Below are positions 1-8,016 of a stretch of DNA of 42,687 nucleotides, piece by piece. A program made the position numbers and the translations under genes. Within the stretch, counting starts at the first letter, position 1, and every line of letters starts with the position of its first letter. The notes below the pieces were generated by a model. It made no database searches. It saw nothing but the letters and a program-made list of their open reading frames with translations, and had not been told where the DNA came from. The DNA is from Nitrospirota bacterium (GTDB lineage: Bacteria > Nitrospirota > Thermodesulfovibrionia > Thermodesulfovibrionales > UBA6898), in the NCBI GenBank assembly GCA_021814475.1, contig JAKAIE010000020.1, forward strand, positions 1 through 42,687. Reading direction: 5' to 3'.

Positions 1-79
1 GTTTGCGTAACTTTACGACCTGCCTTCGAATTTGATATTGCGCTTCCTGATTGAGTGTCCGTGCATCTATTTTTTCCAT
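1..79 (-). CDS. IS630-family transposase, N-terminal fragment cut by window edge
   Basis: Reading leftward from an ATG at 79-77, an open frame runs off the window edge and begins MEKIDARTLNQEAQ, followed by an Arg-rich IRRQVVKLRK stretch. This is the typical beginning of the helix-turn-helix DNA-binding domain of IS630-type DDE transposases. Only about 26 residues are visible, so the catalytic part and intactness cannot be judged. It starts just 25 bp beyond the arsR stop codon, so the element probably landed at the 3' end of that gene. The family call rests on remembered N-terminal consensus only. Confidence 0.6.
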   Translation of the reverse strand, partial: MEKIDARTLNQEAQYQIRRQVVKLRK

Positions 80-104
80 GCACCAATTATATCACATTAT
101 TAAT

Positions 105-353
105 CTATTTGCTTGCCAAGTTAATAAATAAATCCGAATCGTCGATGCGGTAATGAATCCATCGTCCCTGCTTCCTGTCTTTCAGAAAGCCTGTCTCTTT
201 CAGTACATTCAGGTGAAAAGATACTTTGGGCTGGACCATGTCGAGAGCAGCTACGATATCGCAGACACAGAGTTCTCCATTCTCCAGCAGCTTCAATATC
301 CGGAGTCGTGTTTCCTCGGACAGCGCCTTCAAGACATTCATCAAATCGTGCAT
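105..353 (-). CDS. ArsR/SmtB-family metal(loid)-responsive repressor, short
   Basis: An 82-residue winged-helix regulator. The N-terminus has the family signature SEETRLRIL followed by ELCVCD, the Cys-x-Cys metal(loid)-binding motif on the helix typical of ArsR proteins that sense As(III)/Sb(III). The recognition helix region PKVSFHLNVLKETG and the wing (GRWIHYRI) are intact. It is the last gene of a reverse-strand operon (permease, thioredoxin, regulator) with 2 bp to the gene before it. Family members usually run 90-120 residues. This one ends soon after the wing, and a transposase begins 25 bp beyond its stop, so the C-terminus may have been shortened by insertion. Sensing of arsenic rather than another thiophilic metal is inferred. 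Confidence 0.85.
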   Translation of the reverse strand: MHDLMNVLKALSEETRLRILKLLENGELCVCDIVAALDMVQPKVSFHLNVLKETGFLKDRKQGRWIHYRIDDSDLFINLASK

Positions 354-355
354 GA

Positions 356-601
356 CTATGCCTCCTCCTTTATCATGGCTTTCACTTTTTCAATGCTGGG
401 CAGCGGCTTTCCGGCATGTTTGAGTTTGCCGTTGACCACGAGCCCCGGAGTAGACATTGTATATTTCATGATCTCCTGGATATCGGAGATCTTTTCGACC
501 CTCGCTTCGATGCCGAGCGCCGCGACCGCCGTCTTGGCCAGCTGCTCCATTGTGTGGCAATTTGCACAACCCGGACCTAATACCTTGATTTCCATAGACA
601 C
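356..601 (-). CDS. Small thioredoxin-like redox-active disulfide protein
   Basis: An 81-residue single-domain thioredoxin-fold protein with the active-site motif C12-A-N-C15 (GPGCANC) right after the first beta strand, and a cis-Pro type loop (STPGLVVNG) further on. This matches the small redox-active disulfide protein 2 / thioredoxin_3 family, often encoded next to ArsP/DUF318 permeases and ArsR regulators. It sits between the permease (6 bp) and arsR (2 bp), so the three are almost certainly co-transcribed. A likely role is thiol-disulfide exchange for the permease or its substrate. That role is inferred from context. Confidence 0.85.
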   Translation of the reverse strand: MSMEIKVLGPGCANCHTMEQLAKTAVAALGIEARVEKISDIQEIMKYTMSTPGLVVNGKLKHAGKPLPSIEKVKAMIKEEA

Positions 602-607
602 ATCCTC

Positions 608-1558
608 CTATAAAATGGCATTAAAAAGATAACCCACCGCTGTGATAGTCACGGTCATGATCCCCGCGAACACGATCAGCAACGGGATTTTTAAAACCTT
701 GCGCAGTATAATCATCTCGGGAAGCGACAGCGCGGTCACCGCCATCATAAAGGCGAGAACCGTACCCGTATTCAACCCTTTCTCCATAAGGGCGTAGACA
801 ATGGGAATAACACCCGCCGCATTCGAATAAAGCGGCACGCCCAGGGCAACAGCCATCGGCACGGCAAAGGGATTGCCATTGCCTGCATACCGCACGAGAA
901 AGTCCTGCGGCACATAGCCATGGATGAAGCCGCCGAGACCTATCGCCAGGACAACATACAGCCATATCCTTTTCAGAATGTCCGCGGTATTCCACCGTGC
1001 ATACTGGAGCCTTTGCCTGAACGTCTGTGTGAGGACCTGCTGCCCCTGTCCGGTTTTGATCTGGTATACATACTCCTCGACCCATTTCTCAAGTTTCAGT
1101 TTCCCGATAACGAACCCTGCCAGGACGGCGACCAAGAGGCCGGTGACCATATAGATGGCCGCTATCTTCCAGCCGAAAAGCCCCCACAGGAGAACGACAG
1201 CGACTTCATTGACCATCGGCGATGAGATAAGAAAAGAGAACGTGACGCCGAGGGGCACGCCGGCCTCCACAAAGCCGATGAACAGCGGAACTGCGGAGCA
1301 GGAACAAAAGGGGGTGACGACACCGAGCAATGCGGCGAGAATGTTACCGATAAATTCCCGTTTATGTGCCAGGATCTTTCTGGTCTTTTCCGGCGGAAAA
1401 TAGCTTCTTATTATCGAAACTGCATGTATGATGACCGTCAGCAGCAGAAATATTTTGATCGTGTCATATATAAAGAAATTAAGGACATCCCCTATCCTGG
1501 AGCCCTGATCAAGCCCAATGAACTCATACGTCATATAGGATGCAAAAGCTTTCAGCAT
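608..1558 (-). CDS. Permease of the DUF318/ArsP (COG0701) family
   Basis: A 316-residue integral membrane protein with about eight hydrophobic segments. It carries the family hallmark TPFCSCSAVPLF near residue 80, where conserved Cys residues lie in a membrane segment, and a second duplicated segment (GVPLYSNAAGVIP) around residue 245. Known relatives include ArsP, which exports trivalent organoarsenicals, and YraQ-like permeases of unknown substrate. It is the first gene of the permease-thioredoxin-arsR operon, so expression is probably controlled by the ArsR product. The substrate is uncertain; a metalloid or organometalloid is likely from context. Confidence 0.85.
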   Translation of the reverse strand: MLKAFASYMTYEFIGLDQGSRIGDVLNFFIYDTIKIFLLLTVIIHAVSIIRSYFPPEKTRKILAHKREFIGNILAALLGVVTPFCSCSAVPLFIGFVEAGVPLGVTFSFLISSPMVNEVAVVLLWGLFGWKIAAIYMVTGLLVAVLAGFVIGKLKLEKWVEEYVYQIKTGQGQQVLTQTFRQRLQYARWNTADILKRIWLYVVLAIGLGGFIHGYVPQDFLVRYAGNGNPFAVPMAVALGVPLYSNAAGVIPIVYALMEKGLNTGTVLAFMMAVTALSLPEMIILRKVLKIPLLIVFAGIMTVTITAVGYLFNAIL

Positions 1559-1703
1559 GCAAGACCTCCAATGGTATCTACTACTTTCATATAAACATTA
1601 TTTTATGCGTATGTCAACTGCGCCAGCGCAACCAGCTGATATTAATCATCTTTGATGTTTCTGCTTATAGAATACAGCTTATTGATGGTCTGGCCCCTGG
1701 GAC

Positions 1704-1890
1704 CATGCGTGTGCTGAGGGCGCAGGTACTTCTGCCGGAGACACCGAGCCTGAATTGTTTGATCTTGCTGGGATGCCTGCGTCCACCCGGAATCCGGAAG
1801 ACGCGCCCGCAGAAGGGGTCGGGGAGTTTAAGGCGATGATCAAAGTTGCGGATGTCATTCTCATCGCGCCCCCTGAGTGCAATTATCTCC
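1704..1890 (+). pseudogene. Relic of an NAD(P)H-dependent FMN reductase
   Basis: In the frame starting at 1713 the translation includes ELFDLAGMPASTRNPEDAP, then GVGEFKAMIKVADVILIA and PPECNY. This closely parallels the middle of NADPH-dependent FMN reductases (ArsH/SsuE-like flavoproteins: EIFDLSGIPL, then a helix, then DAILIATPEYNY). A possible start MRVL at 1705 lies in a different frame, and the homology stops after CNY where the loop GVLKNAIDW should follow, so the gene is frameshifted and truncated at both ends. Flavin reductases of this kind are common in arsenic resistance loci, which suits the neighbouring arsR-permease operon. I see nothing else in 1559-1957. Confidence 0.55.
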
Positions 1891-1957
1891 CGTTAAAAGC
1901 AACGAGCGGATTGACGCGCGGGAAGATTCCATGTGATACTAACGCCAGGGTCTCAGA

Positions 1958-2221
1958 ATGAATAGAAAAAAATGGGTGAACTGCTGGGAATTTAAGAAAT
2001 GCGGAAGGGAACCGGAAGGGAACCATATTAATGATTTTGGCATCTGCCCTGCAGCATCAACGAAAAAACTGGATGGACTACATGGCGGCACGAATGGCGG
2101 CAGGGCCTGCTGGTTTGTCGTTGGGACTCTCTGCAACGGAGATATTCAGGGAACCTATGCCAAGAAGTACAGATCCTGCGTCGACTGCGATTTCTACAAA
2201 AAGGTCAAAGAAGATATATAG
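1958..2221 (+). CDS. Two-CW domain Cys-rich protein
   Basis: An 87-residue cytoplasmic protein with Cys-Trp pairs at 9-10 and 51-52 and further Cys at 15, 30, 59, 74 and 77. The opening NCWEFKKCGREP and the later ACWFVVGTLC and CVDCDFYKK segments are characteristic of the two-CW family, small proteins of unknown function common in anaerobic bacteria. The Cys spacing suggests a bound metal or Fe-S cluster. An AGGG seven nt before the ATG serves as a weak ribosome site. It stands alone between the flavin-reductase relic and the UPF0182 gene. No function can be assigned from sequence. Confidence 0.8.
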   Translation: MNRKKWVNCWEFKKCGREPEGNHINDFGICPAASTKKLDGLHGGTNGGRACWFVVGTLCNGDIQGTYAKKYRSCVDCDFYKKVKEDI

Positions 2222-2391
2222 ATACCGCAGGAACTTTTCATAACCATCTGCCGTTTCACCCGTACCCTTTGGTACTATACTATGCTCTTCACATGAGATT
2301 CGAAAGATACGCGGCCGCCCCGTTGACGGCGGGGACAGCTTACGTATATGCTACGTGAGTCACCGATACAGGATCAAACAGGGGAGACTCC

Positions 2392-5196
2392 ATGCTCAAT
2401 TTTTTATTTTTTGCCGTCATAGGCCTCATCTTTTTTCTCCCTGCGCTGCGCAGCCTGAAGCAGGGTCATTTCAAAAGGGCTGGGATACTGGGGCTGCTGG
2501 GACTGGCGGCACTGGCCGGCATCCACATCTGGAGCGACGTCTACCTGGAATCTCTCTGGTACGACAACCTCGGATACACAAGCCGCTATTGGAAGGTACT
2601 TTTCCTCCGCGCTGAACTTTTTCTCGCCGGAGGTTTTATCGCGATATCCCTGTGCGCGGCAAACGTCCTGTTCTGGTACCACGGCCTAAAACCTGCGGGG
2701 CCGTCGCCCGCAAGGGGCAGTCGCTCAAGGCTTATTCTCCTGGCAGCGCTTTTCCTCCAGATTCCGGTGTTCATCGTCTCCGGCACGATAAGCTCGGCTC
2801 ACTGGAACGAGGTGCTCCTTTTTCTCAATGCCGTTCCTTTTGGAAGGGAGGACCCGGTCTTTCTGAAGGACATCGGGTTCTACATATTCAGTCTCCCGTT
2901 ATGGAACTTCGTCGTGGATTCGCTCAGCAGCCTCTTCACTTTTTCCCTCCTGCTCGTCGGGGGCCTCTATGTGACCGAGAACATATTCTTTCGTGCGTTC
3001 TCCGGGCTTGCCTTCGGCAACTTTACCCGAAACGCTTTTGCCCACCGTCTTGTCACGCAAATCTCGGCGAACTTCGTCTTCGGAACCGTAGTCTTCATCG
3101 CCAGGACCTTCATCGCCCGCTACGAACTCCTCTATTCCCATAGAGGAGTGGTCTACGGTGCGGGCTGGACCGACCTGCACGCGCAGCTGCCGGCGTACAA
3201 TGTGGCGCTCGTGGCGCTGGTGGGGTGTCTTGTCCTTTTTCTCTACGCATCCTTCACGAGTTCCACCCGGCGGACCGTTGTGATCTATCTGGCCAGCGCA
3301 GCCCTCCTTGGCAGCATTTGGATTGTCGGTCTTCAGGTCATTCCACAGATAATCCAGCACTTCAGGGTAGCACCTAACGAACTTCCCCTTGAGAGCCCTT
3401 ACCTGGAAAGGAATATACAGTTCACAAAGGAAGCCTATGGACTCACCAATGTCGCCGAAATCGAGTTTCCCGTCAATCCCTCTCCGGGCGGCGATCTCGC
3501 ACAGAGCGACCTGACGATCATCAACAGCATACGTCTCTGGTCTCCGGACATCCTCAAGGCGGTAAACGACCAGACGCAGTTCATACGCCTCTACTACAAT
3601 TTCCCTGATGTCGATGTAGACCGCTATATGCTCAACGGAAAGCTCACCCAGCTCATGCTCTCCCTGCGGGAGTTGAACGTCGCTCGCCTCGCCGCCCAGT
3701 CGCGGACGTTTCAGAACGAGACGATGATCTACACCCATGGGTACGGCGATGTTGCCGCCCCGGTCAACAGGTTCACGCATGAAGGGTTGCCCGAATACTA
3801 TATAAAGGATATCCCTCCGGTCTCGTCCTATCCTGAACTGAGGCTGGAGCAGCCGCGCATCTACTTCGGCGAAGAAACTTTCAACCATGTCTACGTCAAC
3901 ACCAGGCTGAAGGAGTTCGATTATCCAAAGGGCGACACCAACGCCCAGAATACCTATGCAGGCAGTGGAGGCGTTAAAATCGACAGCTTCCTGAAGAAAC
4001 TCGCGGTCTCCATGCATTTCGACGGACTGAGGCTCTTCACTACACAGGAACTAACTCCCGAAAGCCGCATCCTCTTCCTGCGTGACATCAGCCGGCGGGT
4101 GCGCACGATCGCGCCCTTTCTCACATTCGACAACGACATGTACCATGTGATCGCGAACGGAAAGATCTACTTCATTTGGGATGCATACACGACTGCTGAG
4201 ACCTACCCGTATTCACAGCCGACTATAGAGAAGACAAATTACATACGTAACAGCGTCAAGGTTGTGGTCGATGCCTATGAGGGATCGACGGACTTCTATA
4301 TTGCGGATCAGACCGATCCTATCATCAGGGCATATGCCCGGGCCTTCCCCAAGCTGTTCAAGCCCTTCGAGGCAATGCCCCAGGCACTGAAGGCACACGT
4401 GAGATATCCCGAGGACCTTCTCTCCGTGCAGAGCCATATTTATGCGATCTATCATATGGCGGACCCCGGGGTGTTCTATAACCGGGAGGATGCCTGGGAA
4501 ATATCGAGGGTCGCCGTACGGCAGGAGGAGGCGCAACCCATTCTGCCGTATTACCTGATCTCCAGGCTTCCTGGCTCGGACAGAGAGGAGTTTGTACTCA
4601 CCCTCCCGTTTTCTCCTTACAGCACGGACAAGAGCAGCCCGAGGAACAACATGGTGGCCATGATCATGGCGCGGTGCGATGGCAATGAGTACGGAAAGCT
4701 GATGCTCTTTAAGTTTCCGAAGGACCGCCAGGTCTACGGGCCGCTCCAGATCGGCATCCGCATCAACCAGGACGAGACAATAAGCAAGGATCTCACCCTC
4801 TGGAACCAGCAGGGAAGCCAGGTAAGATTCGGAAATCTCCTTGCCGTGCCGCTTTCCGGATACCGGCTTATGTATATACAGTCCATCTATATCCAGGCCG
4901 CAGTCGGAAAAATGCCTGAACTGAGAAGAGTGGTTGTCGTGTTCGGAGATCAGCTCTCGTACGGCGCCTCCTTTGAGGAGGCCCTTTCCAAATTCTTCCC
5001 GCAGCTCTCGGGCCCTGCGGGCGGGAGCATAGTAAAACCCGAAACAAAAGAGGAGAAAAAGACGGAAATAAAAGACCTTGTTGCCGCTGCAGCAAGGACC
5101 TTCGAAAATTACAGGAATCTTATGGGTAAAGGAAAGTACGAAGAAGCCGGCAAGGCACTCGAGGACCTAGGGAGACTCCTTAACCAGATGAAATAA
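2392..5196 (+). CDS. UPF0182 family large membrane protein
   Basis: A 934-residue protein with about seven transmembrane segments in the first 310 residues (starting MLNFLFFAVIGLIFF), followed by a long soluble domain and a charged helical tail of about 50 residues rich in Lys and Glu. Length and layout match the UPF0182/COG1615 family found in Actinobacteria, Cyanobacteria, Nitrospirota and some Clostridia; function unknown. A GGGGAG ribosome site precedes the ATG by 5 nt. Upstream, TTTCAC and TATACT spaced 16 nt (near 2252-2279) could be a promoter. It appears monocistronic and converges with the cytochrome gene downstream. Confidence 0.9.
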   Translation: MLNFLFFAVIGLIFFLPALRSLKQGHFKRAGILGLLGLAALAGIHIWSDVYLESLWYDNLGYTSRYWKVLFLRAELFLAGGFIAISLCAANVLFWYHGLKPAGPSPARGSRSRLILLAALFLQIPVFIVSGTISSAHWNEVLLFLNAVPFGREDPVFLKDIGFYIFSLPLWNFVVDSLSSLFTFSLLLVGGLYVTENIFFRAFSGLAFGNFTRNAFAHRLVTQISANFVFGTVVFIARTFIARYELLYSHRGVVYGAGWTDLHAQLPAYNVALVALVGCLVLFLYASFTSSTRRTVVIYLASAALLGSIWIVGLQVIPQIIQHFRVAPNELPLESPYLERNIQFTKEAYGLTNVAEIEFPVNPSPGGDLAQSDLTIINSIRLWSPDILKAVNDQTQFIRLYYNFPDVDVDRYMLNGKLTQLMLSLRELNVARLAAQSRTFQNETMIYTHGYGDVAAPVNRFTHEGLPEYYIKDIPPVSSYPELRLEQPRIYFGEETFNHVYVNTRLKEFDYPKGDTNAQNTYAGSGGVKIDSFLKKLAVSMHFDGLRLFTTQELTPESRILFLRDISRRVRTIAPFLTFDNDMYHVIANGKIYFIWDAYTTAETYPYSQPTIEKTNYIRNSVKVVVDAYEGSTDFYIADQTDPIIRAYARAFPKLFKPFEAMPQALKAHVRYPEDLLSVQSHIYAIYHMADPGVFYNREDAWEISRVAVRQEEAQPILPYYLISRLPGSDREEFVLTLPFSPYSTDKSSPRNNMVAMIMARCDGNEYGKLMLFKFPKDRQVYGPLQIGIRINQDETISKDLTLWNQQGSQVRFGNLLAVPLSGYRLMYIQSIYIQAAVGKMPELRRVVVVFGDQLSYGASFEEALSKFFPQLSGPAGGSIVKPETKEEKKTEIKDLVAAAARTFENYRNLMGKGKYEEAGKALEDLGRLLNQMK

Positions 5197-5269
5197 CCGT
5201 CCCATTGACAGATAGGGACACTGTCCCAATTTGTTGACACTCTTAAAGAAAGTCCGGTTTCGGGGAGTC

Positions 5270-5304
5270 AGGTCAGCTATCAGGGACTACCTGATAGCTG
5301 ACCT
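5270..5304. repeat. Perfect 14-bp inverted repeat between convergent genes
   Basis: Left arm AGGTCAGCTATCAG (5270-5283), loop GGACTAC, right arm CTGATAGCTGACCT (5291-5304): a perfect 14-bp stem. It lies between the converging UPF0182 and cytochrome genes and so may stop transcription from both sides, but neither flank has a T-run, so it is not a classical intrinsic terminator. About 45 bp to the left, GGGACAcTGTCCC (5215-5227) forms a second small palindrome. Confidence 0.6.
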
Positions 5305-5346
5305 CCTGTTACTTTGTTTACTGCAGTGATAAAAATCTCCAGTCGG

Positions 5347-6681
5347 CTAATGAATTTCTCCGCTTGGCGTATTTGTATGACACACGGCACATTTCCCTAT
5401 CGGGCCTGCATTTCCCTGTAATTTTATCGGCTGAACGTTATCCAGTGCATTCTTTGAAGGATACCAGGCATGTGAACTGTTGTGGCATGCTTCGCAGTAA
5501 ACTCCGCCGTGGCCCTTTGAGTTTTTGTATAATGCCGTGCCGGTTGAAAATCCGGAGTCATGACACTGCGCGCAGGAAGGTTCCTGGACCCAAGGAATCC
5601 TGCCATTATCCAGTCCCTGCGCAAGCTGCTGCAATGTCCCGTGACATTTTTCGCAGTTTGGATTTGTGCCAACCGACCCCATACCCTCAATCGCACTTCT
5701 GTTGCACTGGGTCTTTGGACCCGGGTGACAGTCATAGCAACCCGGGGAAGTGGCGCCAAGCTCGGAGTGCCTGCCATGCATGGCCCGTGACAGCGACGGC
5801 AAAGCCGGATTACCGGTTAACCCAAGTGCATTATCACTGTGGCAGCTTGCGCAGAGGACAGGTCTGCTGCCCATCAGATTCGTTCCGTTGTTTTTGTCAT
5901 GCAGTGTCAGGATATTGCTCTCGAGGGAACCTGCATTTATGTTTCCTGAGGCAACCCCGCCGGTAGCGTGACATTTACCGCAGTTGAGTTCATCTGAAAC
6001 CGGTATTACCACTTCAGTAGAACCGATAACTTTACCGGTCAGATCTTTGACTGTGACTGACGCCCGTTGATATGGGTTCCATTTGAACTGGTCGTCATAG
6101 GGCGTTATGGGGATTCCGATCGCCTCAAAATGGTCGTTCACTGCCGTCATTTTCCCGGACAGGCCCTTCCCCGCCAATCCCATATCCGGCGCTAATGCCA
6201 CGCCAAAAAGCTGTTGTACATACTGCCAGAAATCGGTTTTGTTCGAGCTGGTAGTATTATTTATTATCGAATATTCTACCGTTATGCCGGAAGTGACTAT
6301 CTTAGGTGACTGTCCTTTTTGCAGGACCTGGACCTTTAAGTTGTTATAGGGAGGCAGGATTGCCATCTCCTTGAATTCTGAATTCATACAGTGCATGCCT
6401 AAATCATTCCAGCCTATCACTGTATATGCACCGCTTGTGGGGGTCGGGGTTGGCGTTGGTGAAACGTAGTTGCAATATTGTGTGGTGACCGGTGTTCCCG
6501 TGCATCGGGAAGGTGTCTTTGATAGTACCGTCCGTATTTGAGTGTTGTTTGGCTGACAGGCTCCCCAATCAGAATAAGTGTACGTGCATGTTGACGATCT
6601 ATGCCCGTCTGCCGCGCTTAACGTGTAGGAACTTATCACAATACAGAAAACCATTACCAAGCCTGACATTAGCCTTCTCAA
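5347..6681 (-). CDS. Secreted seven-haem c-type cytochrome
   Basis: A 444-residue exported protein. A signal peptide spans about residues 1-23 (hydrophobic core LVMVFCIVISSY, cleavage near LSA). Residues 30-72 form a Cys-rich module resembling a thrombospondin type-1 repeat (YSDWGACQ and several paired Cys), then a Thr-Pro linker. The motif GWNDLGMHCMN with ILPPYN around 90-112 is shared with multihaem cytochromes of metal-reducing bacteria. Seven CxxCH haem sites lie at about 234, 277, 315, 343, 370, 396 and 431. The start is TTG at 6681-6679, chosen because GGGAGGT lies 4 nt upstream; an ATG four codons later has no such site. It is single-gene, with its own promoter and a structured leader. 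A role in periplasmic or extracellular electron transfer is inferred. Confidence 0.85.
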   Translation of the reverse strand: MRRLMSGLVMVFCIVISSYTLSAADGHRSSTCTYTYSDWGACQPNNTQIRTVLSKTPSRCTGTPVTTQYCNYVSPTPTPTPTSGAYTVIGWNDLGMHCMNSEFKEMAILPPYNNLKVQVLQKGQSPKIVTSGITVEYSIINNTTSSNKTDFWQYVQQLFGVALAPDMGLAGKGLSGKMTAVNDHFEAIGIPITPYDDQFKWNPYQRASVTVKDLTGKVIGSTEVVIPVSDELNCGKCHATGGVASGNINAGSLESNILTLHDKNNGTNLMGSRPVLCASCHSDNALGLTGNPALPSLSRAMHGRHSELGATSPGCYDCHPGPKTQCNRSAIEGMGSVGTNPNCEKCHGTLQQLAQGLDNGRIPWVQEPSCAQCHDSGFSTGTALYKNSKGHGGVYCEACHNSSHAWYPSKNALDNVQPIKLQGNAGPIGKCAVCHTNTPSGEIH

Positions 6682-6700
6682 TGTTACCTCCCATGGTAGA

Positions 6701-6737
6701 GACTACTTCGGAGTTGCTTTCGCTATTATCGGCAGTC
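6701..6737 (-). ncRNA. Copy 2 of tandem 37-nt leader hairpin (RBS-proximal)
   Basis: On the mRNA strand this copy has a 6-bp closing stem, GACTGC with GTAGTC. Inside are a short GC-GAAA-GC tetraloop hairpin and conserved strands reading CCGATAATA and AACTCCGAA. It differs from copy 1 at only two positions. One is in the stem, where A-U becomes G-U so pairing is kept; the other is an A to T in a single-stranded part. It ends 8 nt before the GGGAGGT ribosome site. Its 3' arm GTAG could instead pair with CTAC (6699-6696), and TACC (6698-6695) could pair with GGTA (6688-6685) over the ribosome site, so an on/off switch is conceivable. Confidence 0.6.
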
Positions 6738-6752
6738 GTGGTTAATAATTTT

Positions 6753-6789
6753 GACTACTTCGGAGTTGCTTTCGCTATTTTCGGTAGTC
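6753..6789 (-). ncRNA. Copy 1 of tandem 37-nt leader hairpin (promoter-proximal)
   Basis: On the mRNA strand: closing stem GACTAC with GTAGTC, interior CCGAAAATA, mini-hairpin GCGAAAGC, then AACTCCGAA. It begins about 15 nt after the predicted transcription start and is separated from copy 2 by a 15-nt AT-rich spacer, for a period of 52 nt. The near-identity of the interior and the preserved closing stem argue for a selected RNA structure. It does not match any riboswitch consensus I can recall; the GEMM hallmarks GGCAAACC and GACGCAAAGCC are absent. Confidence 0.6.
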
Positions 6790-6809
6790 GCCCTTTTAAG
6801 TTTCGATTT

Positions 6810-6838
6810 AATATAAAGCATAATCTCCTATTTGTAAA
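6810..6838 (-). promoter_or_regulatory. Sigma70-type promoter of the cytochrome gene
   Basis: On the reverse strand TTTACA (6838-6833) and TATATT (6815-6810) are spaced exactly 17 nt. Transcription would start near 6803, giving a leader of about 120 nt that is almost entirely filled by the two hairpin copies. The stretch from about 6841 to 7056 upstream holds nothing else I can recognise. Confidence 0.65.
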
Positions 6839-7056
6839 GTAAAGACTGTATTAATTATTTTTCATGGACAGCTCCTCCCACTGATTCCTGGCATGAGACA
6901 AAAAGATTAGGCCGGAGCATTTCGGCAGGGCATAAGGCGAATGAGATTTCTGGACAGCCCCCTGTTTATTCTCCTGACAATTCTGCTGTTTTATTGCAGC
7001 GGTTCAGTCGTTGTCCTGATGGATTCGATAGGTAGTGCAGACTGCCCCCTGCCGGT

Positions 7057-7914
7057 TCAGCCGAGGTTCACCACGATATTGTCGATAAGCCGGGTCTTCC
7101 CGAGCCTGGCCGCAACAGCGATCAGGACTTCCCTGAGCCGGCCTGTTTCCTGCAGTTCATCAAGGGTTTCGGGATGAAAAATGCCGGCGTAGTCGATACC
7201 TGTGATCAACGGCTCCTTCGCGAGCGCGGCGTGGAGCATTTCTTTCAGAGCAGCCGGAGATTTCGTCCCCGACCGGAGGTCCTCCGAAACCAGCGTCATA
7301 GCCCTGTATAAGGAAGCCGCAGCAGTTCTCTCCTGGGGATTCAGGTACCTGTTGCGGGAACTCATCGCCAGGCCGTCCTCCTCGCGCTTGGTGGGGCAGA
7401 CAACGATCTCCGCATCCATATTGAGGTCCTTCACCATTCTCCGGATCACCACAGTCTGCTGAAAGTCCTTCTGGCCGAAATAGGCCCGTGTCGGGCCGAC
7501 GATATTCAGCAGCTTCGCGACGACCGTTGCAACGCCCCTGAAATGGCCGGGCCTGTAAAGGCCGCAGAGTCGGTCGGAAAGCCCCCCGACCTCCACGGAG
7601 GTCGAAAACCCTGAGGGGTACATGAGGCTGTTGTCGGGTACGAAAAGACTGTCTATGCCAAGGTCCCTGAGCTTTACCAGGTCATTGTCGATATCCCTTG
7701 GATATGCGGCAAAGTCCTCTGCAGGTGCGAACTGGGCCGGGTTGACGAAGATGCTGACGACAACAGAGTCGTTTTCCCTCTGCGCCCTCTTCATCAGGCT
7801 GAGATGGCCCTCGTGGAGAGCACCCATCGTCGGGACGAAGCCGACGGAACGGCCCTTGAGGATATGCCTCCTGCAGGTGTCCTGCATGATGCGGGGTATG
7901 CGGATGATCTCCAT
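7057..7914 (-). CDS. panC: Pantothenate synthetase (pantoate-beta-alanine ligase)
   Basis: Catalyses ATP-dependent joining of pantoate and beta-alanine to make pantothenate, the coenzyme A precursor. The 285-residue sequence has the nucleotidyl-transferase HIGH-type signature PTMGALHEGH near residue 30, the pantoate-binding FVNPAQF segment, GQKDFQQ around 150, and the KMSKS-like SSRNRYL loop near 185. Start: ATG at 7914-7912 with AAGGAG 8 nt upstream. A GTG two codons earlier (7920) is only 2 nt from that site and so less likely. It is divergent from nadB and alone in its transcription unit; no panB or panD lies in the window. Confidence 0.95.
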   Translation of the reverse strand: MEIIRIPRIMQDTCRRHILKGRSVGFVPTMGALHEGHLSLMKRAQRENDSVVVSIFVNPAQFAPAEDFAAYPRDIDNDLVKLRDLGIDSLFVPDNSLMYPSGFSTSVEVGGLSDRLCGLYRPGHFRGVATVVAKLLNIVGPTRAYFGQKDFQQTVVIRRMVKDLNMDAEIVVCPTKREEDGLAMSSRNRYLNPQERTAAASLYRAMTLVSEDLRSGTKSPAALKEMLHAALAKEPLITGIDYAGIFHPETLDELQETGRLREVLIAVAARLGKTRLIDNIVVNLG

Positions 7915-8016
7915 TGTCACTTCTCCTTTTGGGGTATTTTATCACAGCCCTGAATTCTCATCAAAAATGGTGTTGCGCGGGGACCGTTGTCAGGGGTTTC
8001 CGGGACGGATGGTTGC

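Noticed and set aside
2899-4017. 372-codon reverse frame opposite the UPF0182 gene
   Set aside because: A shadow of a confident gene; composition biased to Asp/Arg/Val and no recognisable domain.
6701-6789. GEMM (c-di-GMP or cGAMP) riboswitch for the cytochrome leader
   Set aside because: Expected from biology, but the hallmark GGCAAACC and GACGCAAAGCC segments and the receptor helix are absent.
6701-6789. CRISPR repeats
   Set aside because: Only two copies, spacer of 15 nt, no cas genes, and the copies sit between promoter and ribosome site.
6941-7177. 78-codon forward frame between the cytochrome and panC
   Set aside because: Starts with a hydrophobic stretch but has no ribosome site and runs into antisense panC.
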